This document shows positions 57,201-64,000 of a stretch of DNA of 64,000 bases, one piece after another. The notes under the pieces were generated by a model. It was not told the DNA's origin. It searched no databases and saw nothing but the letters and a program-made list of their open reading frames with translations. Both the position numbers and the translations under genes were made by a program. Each line of letters begins with the position of its first letter. Position 1 is the stretch's first letter. Origin of the DNA: Sinosporangium siamense (GTDB lineage Bacteria > Actinomycetota > Actinomycetes > Streptosporangiales > Streptosporangiaceae); assembly GCF_016863435.1 (NCBI RefSeq), contig NZ_BOOW01000002.1, positions 1 to 64,000 of the forward strand, written 5' to 3'.

Positions 57201-59635
57201 ATGGGCACGGGCTTCAGCCGATCGTCGAGCACATAGGTGCGCGCGTGACCGAGCGGCCTGCCGATCGGGGTGATCGGCCCGCGAACGTCGTCGTCGCCGC
57301 GCACCGTATAGGTCGTGACGCCGACGGTGGTCTCGGTCGGGCCATAGTGGTTGACCACCTCGCAGACGCCGAGCGCCGCGAGCTCCTTGGCCCAGTCCCA
57401 GCTCGATCCCTCGCCACCGAAGATCATCGTCTTGTGGGGGAGGAGCCGCCGCGCGTCCACCTCGGCGGTGAGCGCGGCCAGGTGCGACGGGGTCATCTTG
57501 AGGTAGTCGAACCTGGCCTGGGCGTGATAGTCGGCGAGTTCCAGCCCGGAGACGCGGGACGGCACCAGGTGCAGGCAGCCGCCGGTCATCAGCGACAGGT
57601 AGAGGACCGTCACCCCGAAGTCGAAGGAGAGCGACTGGAGCAGCCCGAACCGCTCCCCTTCCCCCACCCCGAAGCGCTCCCGCACGTCGGACAGGTAGTT
57701 GAGGATCTGCCGGTGTTGTACGGCGACGCCCTTGGGCCGCCCGGTGGAGCCCGACGTGTAGATCACGTAGGCCAGGTCCTCAGGCCCGGCGTCCACGGCG
57801 GGGGCCGAAGAGGCGGGCGCCTCTTCGGCCCCCGCCTCACGTGGCACGGCCAGCACGGGGCCGCAGAAGCCCGCCACGCGGGGGGCGCTCTCGTCGGCGA
57901 CCAGAGCCGCCGCGCCGGAATCCTCCAGCACATAGGCGATGCGGTCGACCGGCTGCTCGGGGTCGACGGGCACATATGCGCCGCCGGCCTTGAGCACGCC
58001 GAGCAGCGCGACCGCCGATTCGGGAGACCGTTCGACGAGCACCGCCACCCGGTCGTCGCGTCCCACGCCGAGCGCGCGCAACTCACGGGCGAGCCTGCCG
58101 GACCTGCGGGACAGCTCGGAGTAGGTCAGCGTGCGGTCGCCGTCGACGATCGCGGGCGCGTCCGGGAACCGTGCGGCGGCGGCCTCCACCAGCTCGTGCA
58201 CGGTGGAGGCGGTGGGCGGCACGGGGGTGGCGCGGCTCCACTCCTCCAGCAGGGAACGTTCCCGTTCCGTGCGCGGATCCAGTGCGGAGAGGCGGATGCC
58301 GGGGTCGGCGACGACCTGGCGCACGAGGTTCTCGAAGTGCTCCGACATACGTTCGACCGTGGCGGCCTCGAACAGGTCGGTGCTGTAGACGAGATGGGTG
58401 AGCAGGCCCTCGGCGCGGATCTTCACCTCTAGCGCGAGGTCGAACTTGGCCTGAGTGGCGCCCGCTTCGTAGGGCTCGTAGGGCACTCCGCCGAACTCGG
58501 AGATCTCGGCGTCCTCGGTGCGCAGCGTCAGTTCGGCCTGGAACACCGGGGTGCGGCTGAGGTCGCGCTTGATGTCGAGCGCTTCCACAAGCCGGTCGAA
58601 GGGCACCTCGGAGGCATATGCCTCCAGGGCGACGGACCTCACGCGTTTCAGCAGCTCGGCGAAGGTGGGGTCGCCCGAGGTGTCGGTGCGCAACACCATC
58701 GTGTTGATGAAGTAGCCGATGACCGGCTCCAGCTCCGGGCGCTGCCTGGAGGCGAAGGGGGAGCCCACGCAGATGTCGTTCTGCCCGGTGTAGGCGGACA
58801 GTTGCGCGTTGAACACCGCGACGAGCGCCATGAACAAGGTGCAACGTTCCCTGCGGGCCAGCTTGGCGAGCCCGTCGCTCAGGTCGCGCGGCAGCTGCCG
58901 GGTGACCACCGCCCCCGCCGAGCCCTTCACCCGCGGCCGCGGACGGTCGGCGGGGAGCTCCAGCACGGGCGGGTTGCTGAGGCGCTGCTCCCAGACGCCC
59001 AGCGGCGGCGCACCGCGAGCGTCGAGCCACGCGGCGTAGTCGGCATATTGCACGGCGAGTGGAGGTAACGGCGACTCGGCTCCCGCCAGGAAGGCGGAGT
59101 ACAACGTGGACAACTCCTGCTGGAGCAGACCCAGCGACCAGCCGTCGCCCGCGATGTGGTGCAGGACGAGCAGCAGGACGTGATCGTCGCCGCTCAGCGT
59201 CAGGAGCGCGGCCCGCAGGACCGGCTCGCCGGCGAGGTCGAAAGGCCGGTTGACCCGCTCGGCCGCGGCGGCGGAGGCGGCTGCCTCCCGCTCCGGGGGC
59301 GCGAGGTGGGTCAGATCGACCCGCTCCAGCACCGGTCTTCGCGCGGTGCCGGCGGGGGCGTCGACCACCGCGACGGGCTCGCCGTCGACCTCGGCGTATC
59401 TCGTGCGCAGCACCTCATGGCGGGCCACGACCTCTTGCAGGGCCTCGTCGAGGACTCCGGCGGAGAAGGGGCCGCGCAGGCGCAGCGCGATGAACATGTT
59501 GTAGGCCGCGCTATCCGGATCGAGGCGGTTCAGGAACCACAGCCCCGTCTGTCCTGGCGACATCGGCGTATTCGAGCCGGGATCGCGCGGGGCGACCACA
59601 TCTTCGCGTGAGTCTGGTCTGACAAGTGCGTCCAC
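54206..59635 (-). CDS. Nonribosomal peptide synthetase C-A-PCP-TE fused to an MFS transporter
   Basis: One 1809-residue chain. The C domain is about 25-450 (HHIAGDG, 159-165). The A domain is about 475-965 (YTSGSTGRPKG, NHYGPTETT, YRTGDLARW) with code residues D672 F673 T676 K713 I738 G740 H763 V771 G772 K957, close to Asn/Asp codes. The PCP is about 980-1050 (FFDLGGHSLL, Ser1013). The thioesterase is about 1075-1315 with nucleophile Cys1146 in YGHCGVGG, Asp1264 and His1294. An MFS transporter of some 10-12 helices follows from about 1355 to 1775. The GTG start lacks a clear ribosome binding site. The fusion implies synthesis coupled to export. Confidence 0.95.
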   Translation of the reverse strand: MDALVRPDSREDVVAPRDPGSNTPMSPGQTGLWFLNRLDPDSAAYNMFIALRLRGPFSAGVLDEALQEVVARHEVLRTRYAEVDGEPVAVVDAPAGTARRPVLERVDLTHLAPPEREAAASAAAAERVNRPFDLAGEPVLRAALLTLSGDDHVLLLVLHHIAGDGWSLGLLQQELSTLYSAFLAGAESPLPPLAVQYADYAAWLDARGAPPLGVWEQRLSNPPVLELPADRPRPRVKGSAGAVVTRQLPRDLSDGLAKLARRERCTLFMALVAVFNAQLSAYTGQNDICVGSPFASRQRPELEPVIGYFINTMVLRTDTSGDPTFAELLKRVRSVALEAYASEVPFDRLVEALDIKRDLSRTPVFQAELTLRTEDAEISEFGGVPYEPYEAGATQAKFDLALEVKIRAEGLLTHLVYSTDLFEAATVERMSEHFENLVRQVVADPGIRLSALDPRTERERSLLEEWSRATPVPPTASTVHELVEAAAARFPDAPAIVDGDRTLTYSELSRRSGRLARELRALGVGRDDRVAVLVERSPESAVALLGVLKAGGAYVPVDPEQPVDRIAYVLEDSGAAALVADESAPRVAGFCGPVLAVPREAGAEEAPASSAPAVDAGPEDLAYVIYTSGSTGRPKGVAVQHRQILNYLSDVRERFGVGEGERFGLLQSLSFDFGVTVLYLSLMTGGCLHLVPSRVSGLELADYHAQARFDYLKMTPSHLAALTAEVDARRLLPHKTMIFGGEGSSWDWAKELAALGVCEVVNHYGPTETTVGVTTYTVRGDDDVRGPITPIGRPLGHARTYVLDDRLKPVPIGVAGELCIGGDRLAREYLGRPELTAERFVEIDGERVYRTGDLARWSAGGDLVFLGRRDLQVKIRGYRVELGEIDEALRLLPGIAQAVVDARGKPGSLDLVAYLVAEGDRMSVGELRAALAERLPEYMVPTRYVWLPELPLKSHGKVDRAALPEPEAGRPDEGDVEPPSGPVEEIIAAVWADVLDLPVVGALDDFFDLGGHSLLATRVVARLRRELPEDGTPVSVMDLFQHPTVRGLARLAQAGDGGERGLLYRLTRPGPTSLSLVCLPYGGGSAVVYQPLADALPPGVALHAVAVPGHDLGLAEDPRPLAEVAEQCAREILATVEGPLAIYGHCGVGGALAVAVARLLEAEGRELEAVYLGGIFPFARPTKGFLGLWAKVADNDRLRSTRAQLGWLTSLGADLGELSDEQKDFILRNMRHDARQAEEYFTGLLDSRAEPLRAAMVSVVGGEDPTTEYYEERYKEWHFLTGTTALAVIDEAGHYFLKFRAEELAAIVTAVHPALRDETPRDTVRGEGWALEGVSGHQAGPTQAPRERAAPEPTLGRFLTVALGQMVTILGATLTEFAIPIWVYMQTGELAQMALLNVLALMPGVLAAPLVGAIVDRSSRRAVMTAGTAAGLLVQAATAALLWADRLEVWHLYILLTALSVALTFQRVAFTSAIPQLVPKRYLGHANGVAQMTTGVAQFIAPLIAVGLMSVIGLKGILLADIAGYVFALAVLALTVFPATLAHRRRESVGREIAAGFKLSIGQRHFRSMVGFFAVLALLMSPIFLLYSPLVLSFATITEMGYVALCGGLGAAFGGLVMTLWGGPRERRMTGMLLLTLVIAGSCALVGMRQDLVTICIGAFGVSAGLALVNGVYATIIQMKVPQRFHGRVFALNQMVAWSTIPLGVGLVAPFGERVLEPMMAPGGALADTVGAVVGTGPGRGIALMYIVFGVLIAVLVGLALRNRVLAGFDATVPDATPDDLLGIRARKDKSAPQHEAQHNHTSAHEGRA

Positions 59636-59662
59636 GTTAAGGGAAGCACCCCCAACTGGAAG

Positions 59663-59682
59663 GATTCTTTCTGGAAAGAATC
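59663..59682. promoter_or_regulatory. Cluster operator copy 1 (NRPS side)
   Basis: GATTCTTTC-TG-GAAAGAATC is a perfect inverted repeat with 9-bp arms, ending 28 bp before the NRPS start codon. Its reverse complement matches copy 2 at 16 of 20 positions. Confidence 0.6.
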
Positions 59683-59829
59683 TTTGCTATTCCCGAGTGG
59701 CCGCCAGTCTCCCATGATCACGAGTGCAGGCACAATACCCCCTTGCATCTCGGGTCTTCATCTCCCGATAGGGGCTCTTGCGCCTACTTCGATCGACGTG
59801 TCACACTGGCGCCGCCGGACAACTGTTAA

Positions 59830-59849
59830 GAATCTTTCCGGAAACAAGC
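59830..59849. promoter_or_regulatory. Cluster operator copy 2 (ligase side)
   Basis: GAATCTTTC-CG-GAAACAAGC keeps the TTTC-CG-GAAA core of copy 1, with a weaker right arm. It ends 30 bp before ATG 59880, the mirror position of copy 1. Confidence 0.55.
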
Positions 59850-59879
59850 TTTCCAATTCTGATTCGTGCGGGAGTCAGG

Positions 59880-61358
59880 ATGAGCAAGATGTCGCGTACG
59901 GTCCCAGCGCTGCTCGCAGCGCGATCCGCTGTCGAGCCGGACCGTATCGCGCTCGTGGTGCCCGGCGTCGGCGCGCTGAGCGCGGAGGAGTGGGACGGGT
60001 ATTCCTCCGGCGTCGCCGCCGGGCTCCTCGACCACGGCGTGACCAAGGGTGACCGGGTCGCGCTCGTGTTCGGGAATCGCGAGTGGATCGACTACGCCGT
60101 GGCCTATTGCGCCGTGCTCAAGGCGGGGGCGGTAGCCGTACCGCTCTCAGATCGGCTCGCGCCGGCCACACTGCGTGAGACAGTGCGGCACGCGGGCGCC
60201 GTCGCCACGATCTGCGGCAGCGGATTCGACGGATCCCTGACCGTGGCCGACCTCGACACGGGCCACCGCGGACCCCTCCCGGTGACCGTCGAGCCAGGCG
60301 ACCCGGCGCAGATCCTCTACACCTCCGGCACCACGGGCAAACCCAAGGGCGTCATCGCCACCCACGCCAACCTCACGTACGGCAGTGCGCCGACGGCCAA
60401 CCGCCGGACCTATCGCCACTCGCGGCACCTCGTGCACGCCTTCCCGATCGGCACCAACGCCGGGCAGGTGATGCTGTTCAACGCCCTCGACGCGCACCCG
60501 ACCATCGTGACGCTGCCGAGGTTCACCCCTGAGCGGTTCGCCCGCCTCATCGCCGAACACCGGGCCGGCACCGTCTTCGTGGTGCCGGCGATGGCCATCG
60601 AACTGCTCGCGAGCGGTGCCCTCTCACGCCACGACACCTCAAGCGTGCTGCTGCTCGGCTCGGCCGCGGCGCCCCTCCCCGCCGCGGTGGCGGCGGGGTT
60701 GTCCCGCGCCTTGCCGAGGGCCACGATCGCGAACTACTACACCTCGACGGAGTCGTCGCCCGCCCACACAGTGATGGTCTTCGACCCGGAGCGTCCCGGG
60801 TCGGTGGGCAGGCCATCGGGTGGCGGGAACGTGCGGGTCGCCGACGAGGACGGACGCCCGCTGCCACCCGGCACCACCGGCGAGGTGTGGCTCAAGTCGG
60901 CGGCCACCACCCGCGCCTACTACGGCGACCCTGAGGCCACACGGAGTGTCTTCGACCGCGGCTGGATCCGGATGGGGGATCTCGGATATCTGGACGACGA
61001 GGGCTATCTCTACCTTGTGGACCGCGACAGGGACGTCATCAAGTCCGGCGCCTACAAGGTCTCCACGCTGCGGGTGGAGGAGGCGTTGTACGAGCATCCC
61101 GAGGTCTTGGAGGCTGCGGCCTTCGGGGTGTCCCACCCTGTGCTCGGCACGACGGTGTCCGTAGCGATCGTTCCGCGTTCGCCCATCACTCCCGAGACCC
61201 TGCGAGCCTTCCTGCTCGATCGGCTTGCGCAGCATGAACTGCCCACCCGGGTGCACACCATCCGGGCCCTCCCCAGGAACGACGCGGGGAAGGTCGACAA
61301 ACGGCGGCTACGCACCATGTGCACGACCGCCGACGGCACGGAAACGGACCAACAATGA
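59880..61358 (+). CDS. Acyl/aryl-CoA synthetase or acyl-AMP ligase
   Basis: This 492-residue ANL-superfamily enzyme has the P-loop YTSGTTGKPKGV near 175, the ANYYTSTES aromatic motif near 284, WIRMGDLGYLDDEGYLYLVDRDRDVIKSG, and the C-terminal catalytic Lys in NDAGKVDKRRL. It activates a carboxylic acid as adenylate and probably passes it to CoA or to the carrier domain of the next protein. It is first in the rightward operon. GGGAGTCAGG precedes the ATG, and the stop overlaps the next ATG by 4 nt. The acid cannot be predicted. Confidence 0.9.
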   Translation: MSKMSRTVPALLAARSAVEPDRIALVVPGVGALSAEEWDGYSSGVAAGLLDHGVTKGDRVALVFGNREWIDYAVAYCAVLKAGAVAVPLSDRLAPATLRETVRHAGAVATICGSGFDGSLTVADLDTGHRGPLPVTVEPGDPAQILYTSGTTGKPKGVIATHANLTYGSAPTANRRTYRHSRHLVHAFPIGTNAGQVMLFNALDAHPTIVTLPRFTPERFARLIAEHRAGTVFVVPAMAIELLASGALSRHDTSSVLLLGSAAAPLPAAVAAGLSRALPRATIANYYTSTESSPAHTVMVFDPERPGSVGRPSGGGNVRVADEDGRPLPPGTTGEVWLKSAATTRAYYGDPEATRSVFDRGWIRMGDLGYLDDEGYLYLVDRDRDVIKSGAYKVSTLRVEEALYEHPEVLEAAAFGVSHPVLGTTVSVAIVPRSPITPETLRAFLLDRLAQHELPTRVHTIRALPRNDAGKVDKRRLRTMCTTADGTETDQQ

Positions 61359-62890
61359 CACAAACTTTAGGTGCGCGGGCTGAGGTGTCATTCGCGCAAT
61401 ATCTGATGTGGATCATGGAGTCGACCGGCGGCGCCGGCTCCGTCTACCACATGCCCCTGCTCGTGACCTTCGACGGCGAGCTCGACGAACGTGCCCTGCT
61501 CGACGCGTGCGCAGTCGTCGTGCGCCGCCACTCCGTGCTCTCAACCGCGGTCGAGGAACGCGACGGCGTGCTGGTCGAGGTGGCGGCGGCCAACCTGCCC
61601 ACCGCCGTGGCCGCGGCGCCCGCGGACCTCGACGCCTTCGTCCGCGAAGAGGTGCTCCGCCCCTTCGACCTCTTCAGAGGCCCGCTGATCCGCTTCACGC
61701 TCGTCAAACTCTCCCCGAAGCGGCACGTCCTGGTCGTGGTCGCCCACCACCTCGTCTTCGACGGCGAATCCAAGGACGTGTTCCTCCGCGACCTGGCCGC
61801 CTTCTACAACGGCACCCCGCTCCCGCGGCTGCCCTCGACCTATGCGGACCACGCGGCGGCGGAACGGGTGCGCGTCGCCGGGTTGTTGTCCGAGGCCAAG
61901 GCGTTCTGGGAGCCGCGCTGGAGCGAACCCGGCGCCGTCCATCTGCCGGGATACACCGGCTCCTCCCGCGCGGTGGCGCCGGGTGAGAGCCTGCCCTTCG
62001 CGATCGACGCCGCCAGGCTGGACGGGGCCGGGCGCATCGGGGTCACCCGCTTCGAACTCTTCCTCGCCGCACTCCACGCCGTGCTCTACCGCTACGGCAA
62101 CGACCGCGTCGTCACCGCCGTCGACGTGTCCACGCGCACCCCGGAGACACGCGACCAGCTCGGCCTGTTCGTCAACGAGTTCCCGGTCGCGAGCGCCCCC
62201 GGCGGCATCACGAGCTTCCGCGATCTGGCGCTGCGGCTGCGCGCCGAACTGCGGGCCACCTATCTGTTCCGCGAGGTTCCCGTGGCTCGTGCCGTACCCC
62301 GCTTCCGGCCGCGCGCCGCGGTCGCACCCGTGTCGGTGAGCTATCGCAGGCGCAAGGCGCTGCCGGAGTTCAGCGGGCTGGACGTCAGCGTCGACTACAC
62401 CGTCTTCAACCACTCCGTGCGCAGCACTCTCCACCTGCTCGTCGTGGAGGGGCCCGACGGACTCAACGCCCACGTGCAATACCGCGCCGGCACGCTTACC
62501 CCGGAGGCCGCCGCGCAGATAGCGGCCGGCCTGCGGTCGGTGCTGGAGACCGCGGCGGACGAGCCCGACGCCGCCCTCACCGCCCTCCCCGTGGAAGGCG
62601 CCGGTGTCCCGGCCGCCGTCCAGCCCGTCGCCCCGGCTGCCGGGGCGGTCACCGCCGAAGGCACCGCGCTGGCCGACGACATCCGGGCCATCTGGCAGGA
62701 GGTCCTCGGCATGAAGGGCATCGAGGACGACGACGACCTGTTCGACCTCGGAGGGCACTCCCTCACCATGACCCAGATCATCGCCCGCATGCGCAAGCGG
62801 CTTCGCATCGAGGTCTCACTCGACGCCTTCTTCGACAACCCCACCATCTCTGGCGTCGTCGCCGAGATCGAGAGAGCCGGACGTGGGTGA
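61355..62890 (+). CDS. NRPS C-PCP didomain protein
   Basis: This 511-residue protein has a condensation domain with intact HHLVFDG (H131-H132...D136-G137) and LGLFVNEFPV (C5-like), a linker rich in Ala/Pro, and a C-terminal carrier domain LFDLGGHSLTMTQII (Ser469). It lacks an A domain, so its carrier must be loaded in trans by the upstream ligase or by another adenylation enzyme. The neighbours on both sides overlap it, which implies tight co-expression. Confidence 0.92.
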   Translation: MTQTLGARAEVSFAQYLMWIMESTGGAGSVYHMPLLVTFDGELDERALLDACAVVVRRHSVLSTAVEERDGVLVEVAAANLPTAVAAAPADLDAFVREEVLRPFDLFRGPLIRFTLVKLSPKRHVLVVVAHHLVFDGESKDVFLRDLAAFYNGTPLPRLPSTYADHAAAERVRVAGLLSEAKAFWEPRWSEPGAVHLPGYTGSSRAVAPGESLPFAIDAARLDGAGRIGVTRFELFLAALHAVLYRYGNDRVVTAVDVSTRTPETRDQLGLFVNEFPVASAPGGITSFRDLALRLRAELRATYLFREVPVARAVPRFRPRAAVAPVSVSYRRRKALPEFSGLDVSVDYTVFNHSVRSTLHLLVVEGPDGLNAHVQYRAGTLTPEAAAQIAAGLRSVLETAADEPDAALTALPVEGAGVPAAVQPVAPAAGAVTAEGTALADDIRAIWQEVLGMKGIEDDDDLFDLGGHSLTMTQIIARMRKRLRIEVSLDAFFDNPTISGVVAEIERAGRG

Positions 62891-63839
62891 CGTGCTCACA
62901 GAGGAGGCAGGGCCCGGCGGGCTTGCACAGCTCGGCGGGCTCTCCCGCCTCGCGGACGACGACCTGCGCACGATGCTGCTCATCCGGCACTTCGAGCTCA
63001 AGCTGCTGGATCTGTTCGACAGGGGCGAACTCAGCGGCACCACGCACACCTGCCTCGGCCAGGAATACGTGCCGGTCGCGCTCGCGCCCCTCCTCGCGCC
63101 CCTGGACCACGTGTTCAGCAACCACCGGGGCCACGGCCACTACATCGCCCGGCACCACGACCCGCACGGACTCCTCGCGGAGATCATGGGCCGCGAGGGG
63201 GCGATCTGCGCCGGCGTAGGCGGCAGCCAGCACATCCACCGCGACCGCTACCTGTCGACCGGGGTCCAGGGTGAGAGCGTGCCCGTCGCCGCGGGAGTGG
63301 CGCTGCACCTCAAGAACCGGGAGGTCGGCTCGCTGGCGTGCGTCTACATCGGCGACGGCACCTTCGGCGAGGGCGCGGTCTACGAGGCGCTCAACATGGC
63401 CGTGTTGTGGCGCCTCCCGCTGCTCGTCGTGGTCGAGAACAACGGCATCGCCCAGTCCACCCCTACCGGCAGCCAGATGTCGGGAACGGTCCGAGGGCGT
63501 GCCGAGGCGTTCGGCGCCGGTCACACGCGGCTCACCTCCCTCGACGTGAACGAGCTCAGGACCGGCCTGCGCCCCGTCGTCGACCTGGTACGACACGAGC
63601 ACCGCCCCCAAGTGGTGGAGTTCGTCACCCACCGCGTCGGCCCCCACAGCAAGGGCGACGACACGCGGCCCGCGCAGGTGCTGCGCGAGGCACGTTCCAA
63701 CGACTGGTACGACCTATACGCCGCCGCGCACCCGGAGCACTTCTCCTCCCTGGACGCGGCCCAGCGTGAACTCATCGCCGACATCGCCGAAGAGGTGGCC
63801 GCGAGGCCCCTGTCCACCTGGGAGCCGCCGTGCGTGTAG
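62883..63839 (+). CDS. TPP-dependent dehydrogenase E1 component, alpha subunit
   Basis: This 318-residue 2-oxo acid dehydrogenase/acetoin dehydrogenase alpha subunit has RHFELKLLDLFDRGEL, the SNHRGHGHYIA substrate loop, and the TPP/Mg motif GDGTFGEGAVYEALNMAVLW..VVVENN. It pairs with the beta subunit that follows. Two-subunit E1 enzymes decarboxylate 2-oxo acids and transfer the acyl or aldehyde unit. In this cluster it may supply a starter unit. The GTG start overlaps the previous gene by 8 nt. Confidence 0.92.
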   Translation: MGDVLTEEAGPGGLAQLGGLSRLADDDLRTMLLIRHFELKLLDLFDRGELSGTTHTCLGQEYVPVALAPLLAPLDHVFSNHRGHGHYIARHHDPHGLLAEIMGREGAICAGVGGSQHIHRDRYLSTGVQGESVPVAAGVALHLKNREVGSLACVYIGDGTFGEGAVYEALNMAVLWRLPLLVVVENNGIAQSTPTGSQMSGTVRGRAEAFGAGHTRLTSLDVNELRTGLRPVVDLVRHEHRPQVVEFVTHRVGPHSKGDDTRPAQVLREARSNDWYDLYAAAHPEHFSSLDAAQRELIADIAEEVAARPLSTWEPPCV

Positions 63840-64000
63840 CCGACAACCTCAACTCGGCGCTGCACGAGCTTCTGGAACACGACCCCGACGTCTACCTCCT
63901 CGGTGAGGACATCGCCGACCCGTACGGCGGAGCCTTCAAGATCACAAAAGGCCTGTCGACGAGGTTCCCCGGCCGCGTGCTCTCCACCCCGATCAGCGAG
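63830..64000 (+). CDS. TPP-dependent dehydrogenase E1 component, beta subunit (partial)
   Basis: The first 57 residues only; the gene runs off the right edge. VRVADNLNSALHELLEHDPDVYLLGEDIADPYGGAFKITKGL is the classic N-terminus of E1 beta subunits (LLGEDI..GGAFKIT). The GTG start overlaps the alpha-subunit stop, as in E1 alpha-beta operons. Whether an E2 gene follows is not visible. Confidence 0.88.
   Translation, partial: MRVADNLNSALHELLEHDPDVYLLGEDIADPYGGAFKITKGLSTRFPGRVLSTPISE

Noticed and set aside
59830-59855. Reading GGAAACAAGCTTTCC as a fourth ROK operator.
   Set aside because: The half-sites are spaced differently from the 13-bp GAAA-C-TTTC sites, and the TTTC-CG-GAAA palindrome shared with 59663 explains the sequence better.

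Overview
The window is high-GC DNA from an actinobacterium. Long open frames on both strands, GTG/TTG starts, start/stop overlaps, a ClgR-type regulator, FtsK next to a RodZ-like protein, MenA and a sugar ABC transporter with no ATPase of its own all fit. The gene order and the NRPS/MFS fusion suggest a filamentous Streptosporangiales-like organism, but genus cannot be read from the sequence alone.

Region 1 (about 0.1-15.3 kb) is a conserved housekeeping block: a TAT lipoprotein, rimP-nusA-ylxR-infB-ylxP-rbfA-nrnA-like-truB-ribF, then rpsO-pnp-M16 protease-dapB. Rho-independent-type hairpins follow infB, rpsO, the protease gene and dapB, and a folded leader precedes rpsO.

Region 2 (15.3-40.2 kb) mixes core and accessory genes. 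It holds menA, a GNAT enzyme, a CGNR protein, a tandem double-GntR regulator, a degenerate 27-bp repeat tract, radC, a HutC-type GntR regulator, and dapA-rnj. A uronate dehydrogenase/aldehyde dehydrogenase pair, a DrrAB-like exporter with a large palindrome in its promoter, an NlpC/P60-like protein, a PPOX flavoprotein, a KDG-kinase-like PfkB enzyme and an ABM monooxygenase follow. The region ends with ftsK-rodZ-rimO-pgsA-pncC-clgR and an Rrf2 regulator. Several genes (dapA, ftsK, rimO, dapB) look leaderless.

Region 3 (40.5-49.8 kb) is an amino-sugar uptake locus: two paralogous ROK regulators, a solute-binding protein, two permeases and a GH3 beta-N-acetylhexosaminidase. A stand-alone NRPS condensation domain sits inside it. 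The same 13-bp palindrome type occurs upstream of both ROK genes and in the promoter of the condensation gene, which suggests that sugar supply controls that gene.

Region 4 (about 49.9 kb to the right edge) starts with a VanX-like dipeptidase and continues into a compact biosynthetic cluster that runs off the window. Leftward operon: an NRPS of layout C-A-PCP-thioesterase-MFS in one 1809-residue chain, a free carrier protein, a free condensation domain with CH in place of HH, and a dimethylformamidase-like protein with a propeller-like C-terminus. Rightward operon: an acyl/aryl-AMP ligase, a C-PCP didomain protein and TPP-dependent E1 alpha and beta subunits. The A-domain code reads DFTKIGHVGK, close to Asn/Asp codes, and the thioesterase nucleophile is Cys. 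Two related 20-bp palindromes lie about 30 bp upstream of the first gene of each operon. This cluster is the best candidate for an undescribed system: a split assembly line with few modules, a built-in exporter and probable release by a Cys thioesterase.
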